DNA of 64,000 nucleotides from Aristolochia californica (taxonomy: Eukaryota > Streptophyta > Magnoliopsida > Piperales > Aristolochiaceae), in the NCBI GenBank assembly GCA_029961685.1, contig JARWKL010000007.1, forward strand, positions 19,849,013 through 19,913,012, read 5' to 3'. The translations under genes and the position numbers were made by a program. Below are positions 22,796 to 36,143 of the stretch, in pieces (position 1 is the stretch's first letter; each line of letters starts with the position of its first letter). The notes under the pieces are model-generated. The model was not told where the DNA came from. It saw nothing but the letters and a program-made list of their open reading frames with translations, and did not search any database.

Positions 22796-24145
22796 GACAA
22801 ATCACTTTACAATCATTTATGATTGTTAGCTCAACTTTTTGAATATGGGCAAAATAGTGGCTTGTTTGACTCGGGCAAATATCCCACCGCACGTTCACTT
22901 CAGAATTTAATGAGTGTTTGTTATTCACTTTAAAATCTTTGGATCCATAGGTCATTTGAATCTTTAACATGTTTCTGGCATGCATATCCATTTTTAAAAC
23001 ATGTGTAGAAAAAATCTCCTTCATGTAAAATTCCAAGATATTAGTTTTGGACTAGTGGAATTTCCCAAACTTGGATAACAAAACCTTTTTGTTCCTTTGT
23101 GGTGTGTGAATAAATTTTCTTCATTTACTTTTTTTATTGTTTTAACATTTTTTCGTACATCTACTATGAAATTTTCATTTTGCTGTGATCTATTTGCCTT
23201 CTTTGTTTACGGGATGATGGGAGAGCGAAAAACTCGAAGTTTTGATTTAAGAAAAATGTGTACATCTAAAACGGAAAAGCACAATGCACATATGTAGAGA
23301 GAGATAATTCCAAAGAGTGCCTGTAATTTTTAGGGATTGTAAGCACCTTTTCGTTTTTATATCTCAGGTTTTGCAATCGTCGAGAAAAATAGGTTGCGGA
23401 GGATTTTTAACTGAGTGTTGAATTGCAATCCATAAGTCATTTCATACAAAAATTTTGCCCGTTACGCATGATAAATCACATTACAATCATCTATGATTAA
23501 TTATGTCAGCTTTTTGCAAATGGGCAAAATAATGGCGTGTTTGACTCGGGTAAATATCCCATCGCAAGTTCACTTGAGAATTTAATGAGCGTTTGTTATT
23601 CTCTTTAAAAGCTTTGCATCCATAGCTCATTTGTATCTTTAACATGTTTCGAACACGCATATCCATTTTTAAAGCATGTGTGGATGAAATCTCTTTCTTG
23701 CAAAATTCTAAGCTATTAGGGTTAAACTAGTGGAATTTCCCAAAATTGGATAACAAAACTTTTGTGTTCATTTGTTTTGGGTGAATAGATATTTTTTATT
23801 GACAATAGTTATTATCTTAAATATTTTCCAGACATCAACTATAAAATTTCTTATTTTGTTGTTATATTTTTGCCTTTTTTGTTTACGGGATGAAGGGGGG
23901 AGCGAAAACTCAAAGTTCTGATTTAAGAAAAAAGTGTACATCTAAAATAGAAAAGCACAATGCACATATGTAGAGAGAGATAATTCCAAAGTGTGTCTAT
24001 AATTTTTAGGGATTGTAAGCGCCTTTTCGTTTTTACATCTCACGTTTTGCAATCGTCGGGAAAAAAGGGTTGATGAGGATTTTTAACTGAGTGTTGAATT
24101 GCAATCCATAAGTCATTTCATACAAAAATATAGCCCGTTACGCAT
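22796..24145 (+). repeat. A monomer plus B-C-A triple mosaic monomer (units at 22796 and 23470)
   Basis: The A unit is phase I. The following unit (676 bp) is type B through CTATTAGGGTTAAACTAGTGG. It becomes type C near 23785 (GTGAATAGATATTTTTTATT, ATTATCTTAAATATTTTCC, AAATTTCTTATTTTGTTG, AAGGGGGGAGCGAAAACTC), then type A from about 23960 (CACATATGTAGAG, GTAAGCGCC, GGGTTGATGAGG). The C segment carries the AGTTATTATCTTAAAT and AAATTTCTTATTTTG variants of the C units at 26167 and 28089. Confidence 0.87.
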
Positions 24146-24820
24146 GATAAATCACATTACAATCATCTATGATTAATTATGTCAGTTTTTTGCAAATGGG
24201 CAAAATAATGGCATGTTTGACTCGGGTAAATATACCATCGCAAATTCACTTGAGAATTTAATGAGCGTTTGTTATTCTCTTTAAAAGCATTACATCCATA
24301 GCTCATTTGCATCTTTAACATGTTTTAAACATGCAAATCCATTTTTAAAACATGTGTGGATGAAATCTCTGTCTTGCAAAATTCCAAGCTATTAGGGTTA
24401 AACTTGTGGAATTTCCCAAAATTGGATAACAAAACTTTTGTGTTCATTTGTGTTGGGAGATATAAATTTTATTCATTTATATTTGTTATTGTTTTAATTT
24501 TTTTCCATACATCAACTATGAAATTTTCATTTTGTTGCAAGCTTTTTGCCTTGTTTGTTTTCGGGATGAAGGGAGAGCTAAAAGTCAAAGTTTTGATTTA
24601 AGAAAAAAGTGTACATCTAAAATGGAAAAGCACACTGCACAATTGTAGGGAGAGATAATTCCAAAGAGTATCTGTAATTTTTAGGGATTGTAAGCTCTTT
24701 TTAGTCTTTATATCTCAGGTTTTACAATCGTCGGGAAAAATTGGTGGCAGAGGATTTTTAACTAAGTGTTGAATTGCAATCCATAAGTCATTTCATACAA
24801 AAATATAGCCCGTTACACAT
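24146..24820 (+). repeat. B monomer not followed by C
   Basis: A 675-bp B unit. TGTTGGGAGATATAAATTTT carries a small insertion where others read TGTTGGGTGAATAAATTTT. Its 3' end (AGTCTTTATATCTCAGG, TTTTACAATCG, AACTAAGTG) resembles the 3' end of the B unit at 15381. The next unit is an A, so the order here is B-A. Confidence 0.9.
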
Positions 24821-26743
24821 GACAAATCACTTTACAATCATCTATGATTGTTAGCTCAACTTTTTGAATATGGGCAAAATAATTGCTTGTTTGACTCGGG
24901 CAAATATCCCACCGCACGTTCACTTGAGAATTTAATGAGCTTTTGGTATTCTCTTTAAAAGCTTTGGATCCATAGGTCATTTGAATCTTTAACATGCTTC
25001 TGGCATGAATATCCATTTTTAAAACATGTGTAGAAAAAATTTCCTTCATGTAAAATTCCAAGATATTAGTGTTGGACTAGTGGATTTTCCCAAACTTGGA
25101 TATCAAAACTTTTGTGTTCATTTGTGGTGTGTGAATAAATTTTCTTCATTAATTTTTTTATTGTTTTAAACTATTTCTGTACATCAACTATGAAATTTTC
25201 ATTTTGCTGTGATCTATTTGCCTTTTTTGTTGACGGGATGAAGGGAGACCGAAAAACTCGAAGTTTTGATTTAAGAAAAATGTGTACATCTAAAACGGAA
25301 ATGCACAAAGATCATATGTAGAGAGAGATAATTCCAAAGAGTGTCTATAATTTTAAGGGATTGTAAGCACCTTTTCGTTTTTATATCTCAGGTTTTGCAA
25401 TCGTCGGGAAAAATGGGTCGCGGTGGATTTTTAACTGAGTGTTGAATTGAAATCCATAAGTCATTTCATAGAAAAATATAGCCCGTTACGCATGATAAAT
25501 CACATTACAATCATCTATGATTAATTATGTCAGCTTTTTGCAAATGAACAAAATAATGGCATGTTTGACTTGGGTAAATATTCCACGCCAAGTTCACTTG
25601 AGAATTTAATGAGCGTTTGTTATTCTCTTTAAAAGCTTTGCATCCATAGCTCATTTGCATCTTTAACATGTTTCAAACATGCAAATCCATTTTTAAAACA
25701 TGTGTGGATGAAATCTCTGTCTTGCAAAATTCCAAGCTATTAGGGTTAAACTTGTGGAATTTCCCAAAATTGGATAACAAAACTTTTGTGTTCATTTGTG
25801 TTGGGTGAATAAATTTTCTTTATTTATATTTGTTATTTTTTTAATTTTTTCCATACATCAACTATGAAATTTTCATTTTGTTGCAAGCTTTTTGCCTTGT
25901 TTGTTTTCGGAATGAAGGGAGAGCGAAAAGTCAAAGTTTTGATTTAAGAAAAAAGTGTACATCTAAAATGGAAAAGCACACTGCACAATTGTAGGGAGAG
26001 ATAATTCCAAATAGTGTCTGTAATTTTTAGGGATTGTAAGCACTTTTTAGTTTTTATATCTCAGGTTTTGCAATCGTCGGGAAAAATTGGTGACAGAGGA
26101 TTTTTAATTGAGTGTTGAATTGCAATCCATAAGTCATTTCATACAAAAAAATAGCCTGTTACGCATGATAAATCACTTTACAATCATCTATGATTGTTAG
26201 ATCAAATTTTTGAAAATGGGCAAAATAATGACTTGTTAGACTCGGGTAAATATCCCACCGCACGTTCACTTGAGAATTTAATGAGCGTTTGTTATTCTCT
26301 TTAAAAGCTTTGGATCCATAGGTCATTTGAATCTTTAACATGTTTCAAGCATGCATATCCATTTTTAAAACATGTGTACAAAAAATCTCCTTCATGTAAA
26401 ATTCCAAGCTTAATAGGGTTGGACAAATAGAATTTCCCAAACTTGGATAATAAAACCTTTGTGTTCATTTGTGTTGTGTGAATAGATATTTTTTATTTAC
26501 AATAGTTATTATCTTAAATATTTTCCACACATAAACTATAAAATTTCTTATTTTGTTGTTATATTTTTTGCCTTTTTTGTTTACGGGATGAAGGGGGGAG
26601 CGAAAACTCAAAGTTCTGATTTAAGAAACAAGTGTACATCTAAAATGGAAATGCACAATGCACAAATTAGAGAGAGATATTTAACTGAGTGTTGACTTCA
26701 AATCCATAAGTCATTTCTTACAAAAATATAGCCCATTACGCAT
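24821..26743 (+). repeat. A-B-C HOR copy with a C deletion (units at 24821, 25494, 26167)
   Basis: The A unit has the phase II variants, third occurrence at about 4,047 bp. The C unit is only 577 bp: at about 26674-26684 GAGAGAGATATTT runs straight into TTTAACTGAGTG, removing about 97 bp including the G-rich C block. Confidence 0.92.
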
Positions 26744-28765
26744 GACAAATCACTTTACAGTCGTCTATGATTGTTAGCTCAACTTTTTGAATATGGGCAA
26801 AATAATGGCTTGTTTGACTCGGGCAAATATCCCACCAAACGTTCACTTGAGAATTTCATGAGCGTTTGTTATTCTCTTTAAAAGCTTTGGATCCATAGGT
26901 CATTTGAAATTTTAACATTTTTCTGGCATGCATATCCATTTTTAAAATATGTGTAGAAAAAATCTCCTTCATGTAAAATTCCAAGATATTAGTTTTGGAC
27001 TAGTGGAATTTCCCAAACTTGGATAACAAAACTTTTGTGTTCATTTGTGGTGTGTGAATAAATTTTCCTCATTTACTTTTTGTTATTGTTTTAAACTTTT
27101 TCCATACATCAACTATGAAATTTTCATTTTGCGGTGATCTATTTGCCTCTTTTGTTTACGGGATGAAGGGAGAGCGAAAAACTCAAAGTTTTGATTTAAG
27201 AAAAATGTGTACATCTAAAACGGAAATGCACAATGCACATATGTAGAGAGAGATAATTCCAAAGAGTGCCTGTAATTTTTAGGCATTGTAAGCGCCTTTT
27301 TGTTTTTATATCTCAGGTTTTCAATCGTTTGGAAAAATGGGTTGCGGAGGATTTTTAACTGAGTGTTGAATTGCAATCCATAAGTCATTTCATACAAAAA
27401 TATAGCCTGTTAGCATGATAAATCACATTACAATCATCTATGATTAATTATGTCAGCTTTTTACAAATGGGCAAAATAATGGCATGTTTGACTCGGGTAA
27501 ATATCCCACCGCAAGTTCACTTGAGAATTTAATGAGCGTTTGTTATTCTCTTTGAAAGCTTTGCATCCATAGCTCACTTGCATCTTTAATATGTTTCAAA
27601 CATGCATATGCATTTTTAAAACATGTGTAGATGAAATCTCTTTCTTGCAGAATTCCAAGCTATTAGGGTTAAACTAGTGGAATTTCCCAAAATAGGATAA
27701 CAAAACTTTTGTGTTCATTTGTGTTGGGTGAAAATTTTCTTTATTTATATTTGTTATTGTTTTAAATTTTTTCCTTACATCAACAAAGAAATTTTCATTT
27801 TGTTGTAAGCTTTTTGCCTTGTTTGTTTTCGGGATGAAGGGAGAGCGAAAAGTCAAAGTTTTGATTTAAGAAAAAAGTGTACATCTAAAATGGAAAAGCA
27901 CAATGCACAATTTTTGGGAGAGATAATTCCAAAGAGTGTCTGTAATTATTACGGATTTTAAGCTCTTTTTAGTTTTTATATCTCAAGTTTTGCAATCGTC
28001 GGGAAAAATTGGTGGCAGAGGATTTTTAACTGAGTGTTGAATTGCAATCCATAAGTCACTTCATATAAAACTATAACCCGTTACGCATGATAAATGACTT
28101 TACAATCATCTATGATTGTTAGATCAAATTTTTGAAAATGGGCAAAATAATGACTTGTTAGACTTGGGTAAATATCCCACCACACGTTCACTTGAGAATT
28201 TAATGAGCGTTTGTTATTCTCTTTTAAAGCTTTGGATCCATAGGTCATTTGAATCTTTAACATGTTTCAAGCATGCATATCCATTTTTAAAACATGTGTA
28301 GAAAAAATCTCCTTCATGTAAAATTCCAAGCTTAATAGGGTTGGACAAATGGAATTTCCCAAACTTGGATAATAAAACCTTTGTGTTCATTTGTGTTGTG
28401 TGAATAGATATTTTTTATTTACAATAGTTATTATCTTAAATATTTTCCACACATCAACTATAAAATTTCTTATTTTGTTGTTATATTTTTTGCCTTTTTT
28501 GTTTATGGGATGAAGGGGGGAGCGAAAACTCAAAGTTCTGATTTAAGAAACAAGTGTACATCTAAAATGGAAATTCACAATGCACAAATGTAGAGAGAGA
28601 TATTTCCAAAGAGTGTCTGTATGTTTTTGGGATCGTATGTACTCTTTCGTTTTTATATCTAACATTTTGCAATCGTCGGGAAACGGGGGAGGCGGGCGAT
28701 TTTTAACTGAGTGTCGACTTCAAATCCATAAGTCATTTCTTACGAAAATATAGCCCGTTAGGCAT
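26744..28765 (+). repeat. A-B-C HOR copy (units at 26744, 27417, 28089)
   Basis: A trimer of 2,022 bp. The C unit shares TTGGACAAATGGAATTTCCC, AATAAAACCTTTGTG, TTATCTTAAATATTTTCC and AAATTTCTTATTTTG with the C unit at 26167. The B unit has lost one base at the boundary (TGTTAGCATG before it). Confidence 0.92.
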
Positions 28766-30110
28766 GATAAATCACATTACAATCATCTATGATTAATTAT
28801 GTCAGCTTTTTGCAAATGGGCAAAATAATGGCATGTTTGACTCGTGTAAATATCCCACCGCAAGTTCAATTTAAAATTTAATGAGCGTTTGTTATTCTTT
28901 TTAAAAGCTTTGCATCCATAGCTCATTTGTATCTTTAACTTGTTTCAAACATGCATATCCATTTTTTAAACATATGGGGATGAAATCTCTTTCTTGCAAA
29001 ATTCCAAGCTATTAGGGTTAAATTAGTGGAATTTCCCAAAATTGGATAACAAAACTTTTGTGTTCATTTGTGTTGGTGAATAAATTTTCTTTGTTTATAT
29101 TTGTTATTGCTTTAAATTTTTTTCATACATCAACTATAAAATTTTCATTTTGTGGTAAGCTTTTTGCCTTGTTTGTTTTCGGGATGAAGGGAGAGCGAAA
29201 AGTCAATGTTTTGATTTAAGAAAAAAGTGTACATCTAAAATGGAAAAGCACAATGCACAATTGTAGGGCGAGATAATTCCAAAGAGTGTCTGTAATTTTT
29301 AGGGATTGTAAGCTCTTTTTAGTTTTTATACCTCAGGTTTTGCAATCGTGGAGAAAAATTGTGGCAGAGGATTTTTAAGTGAGTGTTGAATTGCAATCCA
29401 TAAGACATTTCATACAAAAATATTACCCGTTACGCATGATAAATCACTTTACAATCATCTATGATTTTTAGATCAAATTTTTGAAAATGGGCAAAATAAT
29501 GACTTGTTAGACTCGGGTAAATATCCCACCGCACGTTCACTTGAGAATTTAATGAGCGTTTGTTATTCTCTTTAAAAGCTTTGGATCCATAGGTCATTTG
29601 AATCTTTAACATGTTTCAAGCATGCATATCCATTTTTAAAACATGTGTAGAAAAAATCACCTTCATGTAAAATTCCAAGCTTAATAGGGTTGGACTAATG
29701 GAATTTCCCAAACTTGGATAACAAAACTTTTGTGTTCATTTGTGGTGTGTGAATAGATATTTTTTATTTATATTTGTATTGTTTTAAATTTTTTCCATAC
29801 ATCAACTATAAAATTTTCATTTTGTTGTAAGCTTTTTGCCTTGTTTGTTTTCGGGATGAAGGGAGACCGAAAAGTCAAAGTTTTGATTTAAGAAAAAATT
29901 TTACATTTAAAATGGACAAGGACAATGCACAATTGTAGGGAGAGATAATTCCAAAGAGTGTCTGTAATTTTTAGGGATTGTAAGCTCTTTTTAGTTTTTA
30001 TATCTCAGATTTTGCAATCTTCGGGAAAAATTGGTGGCAAAGGATTTTTAACTGAGTGTGGAATTGCAATCCATAAGTCATTTCATACAAAAATATAGCC
30101 CGTTATGCAT
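28766..30110 (+). repeat. B plus C-to-B hybrid (units at 28766 and 29438)
   Basis: B follows C directly here, so an A is absent. The unit at 29438 is type C through GAATAGATATTTTTTATTTA. It turns into type B near 29770 (TTGTATTGTTTTAAATTT, GTAAGCTTTTTGCCTTG, CGAAAAGTCAAAG, ATTGGTGGCAAAGG). The length is 673 bp, so the switch was in register. Confidence 0.88.
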
Positions 30111-30784
30111 GATAAATCACTTTACAATCATCTACGATTGTTAGATCAAATTTTTAAAAATGGGCAAAATAATGACTTGTTAGACTCGGGTAAATATCTC
30201 ACCGCATGTTCACTTGAGAATTTAATGTGCATTTTTTATTCTCTTTAAAAGCTTTGGATCCATAGGTCATTTTAATTTTTAACATTTTTCAAGCTTGCAT
30301 ATCCATTTTTAAAACATGTGTAGAAAAAATCTCCTTCTTGTAAAATTCCAATCTAAATAGGGTTGGACTAAAGGAATTTCCCAAACTTGGATAACAAAAC
30401 TTTTGTGTTCATTTGTGGTGTGTGAATAGATATTTTTTTTTTACATTAGTTATTATTTTAAATATTTACCACACATCAACTATAAAATTTTTATTATGTT
30501 GTGATCTTTTTTGCTTTTTTTGTTTACGGGATGAAGGGGGAGCGAAAACTCAAAGTTCTGATTTAAACAAAAAGTGTAAATCTAAAATGGAAAGGCACAA
30601 TGCAGAAATTTAGAGAGAGATATTTTCAAAGTGTGTCTTTATGTTTTAGGGATCGTATGCACTCTTTCGTTTTTATATCTAAGGTTTTGCAATCGTCGGG
30701 AAACGGGGGAGGCGGGCGATTTTTAACTGAGTGCTGCCTCAAATCCATGAGTCATTTCTTACCAAAATATAGCCCATTACGCAT
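30111..30784 (+). repeat. C monomer
   Basis: A complete 674-bp C unit with GGGAAACGGGGGAGGCGGGC. Several private substitutions occur, such as TGTTTTACAATGTG-like decay of common words, TTTACCACACATC and AAAGTGTGTCTTTATG. Confidence 0.9.
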
Positions 30785-32122
30785 GACAAATCACTTTACA
30801 ATCACCTATGATTGTTAGCTCAACTTTTTGAATATGGGTAAAATAATGGCTTGTTTGACTCGGGCAAATATCCCACCGCACGTTCACTTGAGAATTTAAT
30901 GAGCGTTTGTTATTCTTTTTAAAAGCTTTGAATCCATAGCTCATTTGCATCTTTAACATGTTTCAAGCATGCATATGTTTTTGTGGATGAAATCTCTTTC
31001 TTGCAAAATTCCAAGCTATTAGGCTTAAACTAGTGGAATTTCCCAAAATTGGATAACAAAACTTTTGTGTTCATTTTTGTTGGGTGAATAAATTTTATTT
31101 ATTTATATTTGTTATTGTTTTAAATTTTTTCCATACATCAACTATAAAATTTTCATTTTGTTGTAAGCTTTTTGCCTTGTTTGTTTTCAGGATGAAGGGA
31201 GAGCGAAAAGTCAAAGTTTTGTTTTAAGAAAAAAGTGTACATCTCAAATGGAAAAGCACAATGCACAATTGTAGGGAGAGATAATTCCAAAGTGTGTCTA
31301 TTATTTTTAGGGATTGTAAGCTCTTTTTAGTTTTTATATCTCAAGTTTTACAATCGTCTGGAAAAATTGGTGGCAGAGGATTTTCAACTGAGTGTTGAAA
31401 TGCAATCCATAAGTCATTTCATACAAAAATATATCCCGTTGCACATGATAAATCACTTTAAAATCATCTACGATTGTTAGATCAAATTTTTGAAAATGGG
31501 CAAAATAATGACTTGTTAGATTCGGGTAAATATCCCACCGCACGTTGACTTGAGAATTTAATGAGCGTTTGTTATTCTCTTTAAAAACTTTGGATCCATA
31601 GGTCATTTGAATATTTAACATGTTTCAAGCATGCATATCCATTTTTAAAACATGCGTAGAAAAAATCTCCTTCATGTAAAATTCCAAGCTTAATAGGGTA
31701 GGACTAATGGTATTTCCCAAACATGGATAACAAAACTTTTGTCTTCATTTGTGGTGTGTGAATAGATATTTTTTATTTACATTAGTTATTATTTTAAATA
31801 TTTTCCACACATCAACTATAAAATTTTTATTTTGTTGTGACCTTTTTTGCCTTTTTAATTTACGGGATGAAGGGGGAGCGAAAACTCAAAGTTCTTATTT
31901 AAGAAAAAAGTGTACATCTAAAATGGAAATGCACAATGCACAAATGTAGAGAGAGATATTTCCAAAGAGTGTCAGTATGTTTTAGGGATCGTATGCACTT
32001 TTTTCGTTTTTATATCTATGATTTAGCAATCGTCGGGAAACAGGGGAGGCGGGCGATTTTTAACAGAGTGTTGAATTCAAATCCATAAGTAATTTCTTAC
32101 AATACTATAGCCCGTTACGCAT
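30785..32122 (+). repeat. A-to-B hybrid plus C monomer (units at 30785 and 31447)
   Basis: The first unit begins as A (TTAGCTCAACTTTTTGAATA, ATGGCTTG). It is type B from about 30930 (AATCCATAGCTCATTTGC, GTGGATGAAATCTC, CTTAAACTAGTGG). Near 30975 it has lost about 15 bp (the CCATTTTTAAAACATG block), giving a length of 662 bp. The C unit is complete (676 bp). Confidence 0.88.
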
Positions 32123-34144
32123 GGCAAATCACTTTACAATCATCTATGATTGTTAGCTCAACGTTTTGAATATGGGCAAAATAATGGCTTGTTTGACTCG
32201 GGCAAATATCCCACCGCACGTTCACTTGAGAATTTAATGAGCGTTTGTTATTCTCTTTAAAAGCTTTGGATCCATAGGTCATTTGAATCTTTAACATGTT
32301 TCTGGCATGTATATCCATTTTTAAAACATGTGTAGAAAAAACTCTCCTTCAAGTAAAATTCCAAGATATTAGTTTTGGACTAGTGGAATTTCCCAAACTT
32401 GGATAACAAAACTTTTGTGTTCATTTGTGGTGTGTGAATAAATTTTCTTCATTTAATTTTTTTATTGTTTTAAACTTTTTCTGTACATCAACTATGAAAT
32501 TTTCACTTTGCTGTGATCTATTTGTCTTTTCTGTTTACGGGGATGAAGGGAGAGAGAAAAGCTCAAAGTTTTCATTTAAGAAAAATGTGTACATCTAAAA
32601 CAGAAATGCACAATGCACATATGTAGAGAGAGATAATTCCAAAGAGTGACTGTAATTTTTAGGGATTGCAAGCACCTTTTCGTTTTTATATCTCAGGTTT
32701 TGCAATCGTCGGGAAAAATGGGTTGCAGAGTATTTTTAACTGAGTGTTGAATTACAATCCATAAGTCATTTCATACAAAAATATAGCCCGTTACGCATGA
32801 TAAACCACATTACAATCATCTATGATTAATTATGTCAGCTTTTTGCAAATGGGCAAACTAATGGCATGTTTGACTCGGGTAAATATCCCACCGCAAGTTC
32901 ACTTGAGAATTTAATGAGTGTTTGTTATTCTCATTAAAAGTTTTGCATCCATAGGTCATTTGTATCTTTAACATGTTTCAAACATGCATATCCATTTTCA
33001 AAATATGTGTGGACGAAATCTCTTTCTTGCAAAATTCCAAGCTATTAGGGTTAAACTAGTGGAATTTCCAAAAATTGGATAACAAAAGTTTTGTGTTCAT
33101 TTGTGTTGGGTGAATAAATTTTCTTTATTTATATTTGTTATTGTTTTAAATTTTTCCATACATCAACTATAAAATTTTCACATTCGTGTAAGCTTTTTGC
33201 CTTGTTTGTTTTCGGGATAAATGGAGACCGAAAAGTCAAAGTTTTGATTTAAGAAAAAGTGTACATCTCCAATGGAAAAGGACAATGCACAATTGTAGGA
33301 GAGATAATTCCAAAGAGTGTCTATAATTTTTAGGGATTGTAAGCTCTTTTAAGTTTTTATATCTCAGGTTTTGCAATCGTTGGGAAAAATTGGTGGGAGA
33401 GGATTTTTAACTGAGTGTTGAATTGCAATCCATAAGTGATTTCATACAAAAATATTGCCCGTTACGCATGATAAATCACTTTACAATCATCTATGATTGT
33501 TAGATCAAATTTTTGAAAATGGGCAAAATAATGACTTGTTAGACTCGGGTAAATATCCCACCGCACGTTCACTTGAGAATTTAATGAGCGTTTGTTATTC
33601 TCTTCAAAAGCTTTGGATCCATAGGTCATTTGAATATTTAACATGTTTCAAGAATGCATATCCATTTTTAAAACATGTGTAGAAAAAATCTCCTTCATGT
33701 AAAATTCCAAGCTAAATAGGGTTGGACTAATGGAATTTCCCAAACTTGGATAACAAAACTTTTGTGTTCATTTGTGGAGTGTGAATAGATATTTTTTATT
33801 TACATTATTTATTATTTTAAATATTTTCCACACATCAACTATAAAACTTTTATTTTGTTGTGATCTTTTTTGCCTTTTTTGCTGACGGGATGAAGGGGGA
33901 GCGAAAACTCAAACTTCTGATTTAAGAAAAAAGTGTACATCTAAAATGGAAATGCACAATGCACAAATGTAGAGAGAGATATTTCCAAGGAGTGTCTGTA
34001 TGTTTTAGGGATCGTATGCACTTTTTCGTTTTTATATCTAAGGTTATCCAATCGTCGGGAAACGGGGGAGACGGGAGATTTTTAAATGAGTGTTGTCTTC
34101 AAATCAATAAGTCATTTTTTACAAAAATATAGCCCGTTATGCAT
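32123..34144 (+). repeat. A-B-C HOR copy (units at 32123, 32799, 33470)
   Basis: A trimer of 2,022 bp with all diagnostic words in order. An extra G occurs in TTTACGGGGATGAAGG of the A unit, and the B unit reads TTTTCACATTCGTGTAAGC in place of TTTTCATTTTGTTGTAAGC. Confidence 0.93.
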
Positions 34145-36143
34145 GACAAATCACTTTACAATCATCTATGATTGTTAGCTCAACTTTTTAAATATGGGCA
34201 AAATAATGGCTAGTTTGACTCGGGCAAATGTCCCACCGCACGTTCACTTGAGAATTTAATGAGCGTTTGTTATTCTCATTAAAAGCTTTCGATCCATAGG
34301 TCATTTGAATCTTTAACATGTTTCTGACATGCATATCCATTTTTAAAACATGTGTAGAAAAAATCCCCTTCATGTAAAATTCCAAGATATTAGTTTTGGA
34401 CTAGTGGAATTTCCCAAAACTTTTGTGTTCATTTGTGGTGTGTGAATAAATTTTCTTCATTTACTTTTTTTATTAATTTAAACTTTTTTCGTACATCAAC
34501 TATGAAATTTTAATTTTGCTGTGATCTATTTGACTTTTTTGTTTACGGGATGAAGGGAGAGATGTTTTGATTTAAGAAAAATGTGTACATCAAAAACGGA
34601 AATGCAGAATGCACATATGTAGAGAGAGATAATTCCAAAGAGTGTCTGTAATTTTTAGGGATGGTAAGGACCTTTTCATTTTTATATCTTAGGTTTTGCA
34701 ATCATCGGGAAAAATGGGTTGCGGATGATTTTTAACTGAGTGTAGAATTGCAATCCATAAGTCATTTCATACAAAAATATAGCCCGTTATGCATGATAAA
34801 TCCCATTACAATCATCTATGATTAATTATGTGAGTTTTTTGCAAATGGACAAAATAATGGCATGTTTGACTCGGGTAAATATCCCACCACAAGTTCACTT
34901 GAGAATTTAATGAGCGTTTGTTATTCTCTTTAAAAGCTTTGCATCCATAGCTCATTTGCATCTTTAACATGTTTCAAACATGCATATCAATTTTTAAAAC
35001 ATGTGTGGACGAGATCTCTTTCTTGCAAAATTCCAAGCTATTAGGGTTAAACAAGTGGAATTTGCCAAAATTGGATAACAAAACTTTTGTGTTCATTTGT
35101 GTTGGGGGAATAAATTTTCTTTATTTATATTTGTTGTTGTTTTAAATTTTTTCCGTACATGAACTATAAAATTTTCATTTTGTTGTAGGCTTTTTGCCTT
35201 GTTTGTTTTCGGGATGAAGGGAGAACGAAAAGTCAAAGTTTTGATTTAAGAAAAAAGTGAATATCTAAAATGGAAAAGCACAATGCACAATTGTAGGGAG
35301 AGAAAATTCCAAAGAGTGTCTGTAATTTTTAGGGATTGTAAGATCTTTTTAGCTTTCATATCTCAGGTTTTGCAATCGTCGGGAAAAATTGGTGGTAGAG
35401 GATTTTTAACTGAGTGTTGAATATCAATCCATAAGTCATTTTATATAGAAATATAGCCCGTTACGCATGATAAATCACTTTACAATTATCTATGATTGCT
35501 AGATCAAATTTTTGAAAATGGGCAAAATAATGACTTGTTAGACTCGGGTAAATATCCCACCGCATGTTCACTTGAGAATTTAATGAGAGTTTGTTATTCT
35601 CTTTAAAAGCTTTGGATCCATAGGTCATTTGAATCTTTAACATGTTTCAAGCATGCATATCTATTTTTAAAACATTTGTAGAAAAAATCTCCTTCATGTA
35701 AAATTCCAAGCTTAATAGGGTTGGACTAATGGAATTTCCCAAACTTGGATAACAAAACTTTTGTGTTCATTTGTGGTGTGTGAATTGATATTTTTTATCT
35801 AGATTAGTTATTATTTTAAATATTTTCCACACATCAACTATAAAATTTTTATTTTGTTGTGATCCTTTTTGCCTTTTTTGTTTACGGGATGAAGGGCGAG
35901 CGAAAACTCAAAGTTCTGATTTAAGAAAAAAGTGTACATCTAAAATGGAAATGCACAATGCACAAATGTAGAGAGAGATATTTCCAAAGAGTGTCTGTAT
36001 GTTTCAGGGTTCGTATGCACTTTTTCGTTTTTATATCTAAGGTTTTGAAATCGTCGGGAAACGGGGGAGGCGGGCGATTTTTAAATGAGTGTTGACTTCA
36101 AATCTATAAGTCATTTCTTACAAAAATATTGCATGTTATGCAT
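34145..36143 (+). repeat. A-B-C HOR copy with two small A deletions (units at 34145, 34795, 35469)
   Basis: The A unit is 650 bp. About 14 bp are missing at 34412-34420 (AATTTCCCAAAACTTTTGTG lacks the GGATAAC block), and about 13 bp are missing near 34562 (GGGAGAGATGTTTTGATTT lacks CGAAAAACTCGAA). The C unit has GATTGCTAGATC, a variant shared by C units at 38621, 40641 and 45835. Confidence 0.92.
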
